Source of the DNA: a virus
IMG/VR virus record: IMGVR_UViG_3300023176_002873
Coordinates: 1-20,487 of that record
Direction: 5' to 3' (one strand)
DNA length: 20,487 nucleotides
Both the position numbers and the translations under genes were made by a program. Under the pieces are notes generated by a model. It did not search any database and had not been told where the DNA came from. It saw only the letters and a list, made by a program, of their open reading frames with translations. Below, one piece after another: positions 18,485 to 20,487 of the stretch. The stretch's first letter is position 1. Every line of letters begins with the position of its first letter.

Positions 18485-20487
18485 ATGCCACAAAAAACGA
18501 ATCTCAATATAAATCCTTTTTATGACGATTTTGATAGGGAGAACAATTTTTATCGGGTTTTATTTAAACCAGGATTTCCAATCCAGGCTAGAGAGTTAAC
18601 TACTCTTCAGTCGATACTGCAAGACCAGATAGAGTCTTTCGGTAGTCATATGTTTAAAGAGGGGTCAATGGTGATCCCTGGAAATGTTAACTATGACTCC
18701 GAATACTATTCAGTAAAAATAAACCAGGAGCACTTAGGCATCAATGTCTCTGTTTATGCTTCTAGATTGGTTGGAAAGCGCGTCAGAGGAGAAACGTCTG
18801 GAATCGTTGCTGTAGTCGATAGTTACTCTGCTGTTTCTGAAGCAGATGGCATTGATGCACCAACATTATTTGTAAAATATTTAAACTCTGGTAGCAATAA
18901 CGAAGTTGAATATTTTACTGATGGTGAAGTACTTCTGACCGAAGAGGCATTTGCATACGGAAATACTACAATCAGTGAAGGTGAGAGTGTAGCTACTCTT
19001 ATTTCGCAAAATGCTTGTTATAGAGGATCTGCTGTTTCTATTGGGGATGGTGTATACTTTGTAAGAGGTACTTTCGTCAATGTATCTCAAGACAAACTGA
19101 TTCTTGACGCTTATAGTGGAAATCCTTCATACAGAGTTGGTCTTACTATATTAGAGGAGATTGTATCTGCTAAAGATGACTCTTCACTGTATGATAATGC
19201 AAAAGGATATTCAAACTATGCTGCACCAGGTGCAGACAGACTGAAGATTTCTACAACTCTTTCCAAAAAGAGTTTAAATGATTACACTGATAAGACATTT
19301 ATCGAGTTAATCAGAATCGATAATGGAGAAATCAAGAAACTTCAAGATAAGTCATCCTACAACTTAATCAGAGATTACTTCGCAAAGAGAACATATGAAG
19401 AATCTGGTGATTATTCTGTAGGTAAGTTTGGAGTTGAAGTAAAAGAATCTCTTAATGATGAGATATCCAATGAAGGTGTCTTTAACAGCAATCAAATAAC
19501 TGACCAAGGCAATACTCCTTCCGATGATTTAGTATCCGTAAAAATATCTGCCGGAAAGGCATATGTCAGAGGATATGATATTGAAACTGTAGGCACTACA
19601 GTCCTCGATGTTGAAAAACCAAGAGATACTCAAACCGTATCTAGCTCTTTAGTTCCTTTTGAGTTTGGCACTCTGGTCAAAGTAAACAATGTATTTGGCA
19701 CACCAAAAATTACAACTACTACAGAAACTGTAGGACTTTGGAATAGAAGAAAAACCTCAAACACTGCAGGTACTGGCACCCAGATTGGTGAGGCAAGAGT
19801 ATATTCCTTTAGTGTGTCTGATGCTCCTTATGAAGGTGCAGCGACAGATTGGGACCTGTATCTTTTTGATGTCCAAACATATACATCCCTTACTTTAAAT
19901 CAAGCAGTAACTGCATCACAGGCACCTGAAGGATCATTCATTGAGGGTGTAAGTAGTGGTGCTTCTGGATTTACAACAAATGTTGGCACAACTATTTTCT
20001 TAAGACAAACTTCAGGCACATTTATTGATGGTGAGCAACTTCGCATCAATGGCACTACTGAAGTTTCCAGATCTGTACAAAGCACTATAGTTTATGGTGT
20101 TGAAGATATCAAATCTGTTTATCAAGATACTAGCGCATTTTCTGGATACAGTGTAGACTTTGCAGCCGATACTGTATTACAAAAAACTTCTGTCAAAGGA
20201 TTTGGTGTTGCAGATACTATTACTGTTACTACAGGTGGTAACGTAACTTCTCCAGGTAAAACATTCACTGGAGTAAAGGTTGGAAGCATCTTGAGATATC
20301 AAATTCCAGGCATCTCAGATGAAACCTTCAACAGAGTAACTGCTGTTGCATCTGATGGCACTTCGATGACAGTTGCTACAGTGACTTCTGTATCTGGTGT
20401 CTGCTCAGGTGCATTGCCAGGATCTGATACCACAGCATCATTCTCAATCGGCACACCTGTTATTAAAAACAAAGGTGGACTATATTC
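18485..20487 (+). CDS. DUF4815-type virion structural protein (5' part)
   Basis: The frame opens at ATG 18485, 3 bases after the gp8 stop, and runs without a stop to the end of the window (667 codons visible). The start is supported by the conserved N-terminus NINPFYDDFDRENNFYRVLF and by PIQARELTTLQSILQDQIESFG, FKEGSMVIPGNV (residues 8-68), which mark the DUF4815 family of cyanophage structural proteins. A second conserved block is VKISAGKAYVRGYDIE (about 353-368). The visible part is strand-rich, soluble and Ser/Thr/Gly-rich in its second half. T4 has gp9, gp10, gp11 and gp12 after gp8, so this protein may occupy the peripheral or fibre-connecting position (inference). There is no Shine-Dalgarno sequence, so translation may be coupled to gp8. 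Confidence 0.88.
   Translation, partial: MPQKTNLNINPFYDDFDRENNFYRVLFKPGFPIQARELTTLQSILQDQIESFGSHMFKEGSMVIPGNVNYDSEYYSVKINQEHLGINVSVYASRLVGKRVRGETSGIVAVVDSYSAVSEADGIDAPTLFVKYLNSGSNNEVEYFTDGEVLLTEEAFAYGNTTISEGESVATLISQNACYRGSAVSIGDGVYFVRGTFVNVSQDKLILDAYSGNPSYRVGLTILEEIVSAKDDSSLYDNAKGYSNYAAPGADRLKISTTLSKKSLNDYTDKTFIELIRIDNGEIKKLQDKSSYNLIRDYFAKRTYEESGDYSVGKFGVEVKESLNDEISNEGVFNSNQITDQGNTPSDDLVSVKISAGKAYVRGYDIETVGTTVLDVEKPRDTQTVSSSLVPFEFGTLVKVNNVFGTPKITTTTETVGLWNRRKTSNTAGTGTQIGEARVYSFSVSDAPYEGAATDWDLYLFDVQTYTSLTLNQAVTASQAPEGSFIEGVSSGASGFTTNVGTTIFLRQTSGTFIDGEQLRINGTTEVSRSVQSTIVYGVEDIKSVYQDTSAFSGYSVDFAADTVLQKTSVKGFGVADTITVTTGGNVTSPGKTFTGVKVGSILRYQIPGISDETFNRVTAVASDGTSMTVATVTSVSGVCSGALPGSDTTASFSIGTPVIKNKGGLY

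Overview
The window looks like part of a T4-like cyanophage genome (a cyanomyovirus of marine Synechococcus or Prochlorococcus). The evidence is a contiguous baseplate-wedge cluster, gp25 - gp6 - giant gp7-position protein - gp8 - DUF4815-type structural protein. It reads on one strand with almost no spacing, and T4-type late promoter boxes (CATAAATA, TATAAATA, AATAAATA) precede its transcription units. The baseplate genes are AT-rich (a sample line counts 38% G+C).

Layout. Positions 1-860: the GC-rich 3' end of an unidentified gene (66% G+C in the first 120 bases), then a 195-residue protein with a possible PD-(D/E)XK nuclease core, closed by a strong rho-independent terminator. Positions 861-2358: a small accessory block with an AbrB/MazE-like 65-residue protein, a GT-A-type glycosyltransferase behind a near-perfect sigma70-type promoter with a 14-base palindrome at the expected start of transcription, two small proteins (54 and 45 residues; the second very basic), and a second strong terminator. 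Positions 2359-20487: the late structural block. It opens with a T4-type late promoter and a leader hairpin that covers the Shine-Dalgarno sequence of an 86-residue protein. Gp25, gp6, a single 11.9-kb gene (3963 residues), gp8 and the start of a DUF4815 protein follow.

The genes from gp25 onward would build the wedges of the contractile-tail baseplate: gp25 and gp6 form the sheath-nucleating core and inter-wedge ring, the gp7-position protein is the wedge arm, gp8 joins it, and the DUF4815 protein probably sits at the periphery. The most striking object is the gp7-position giant. It appears assembled from a gp7-like N-terminus plus many repeated beta-rich modules, including an embedded YHYH-type domain; one module type (GGxGY) also appears inserted in gp8. 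No tRNA, CRISPR array, insertion sequence or integrase was seen. No intergenic stretch exceeds 300 bases.
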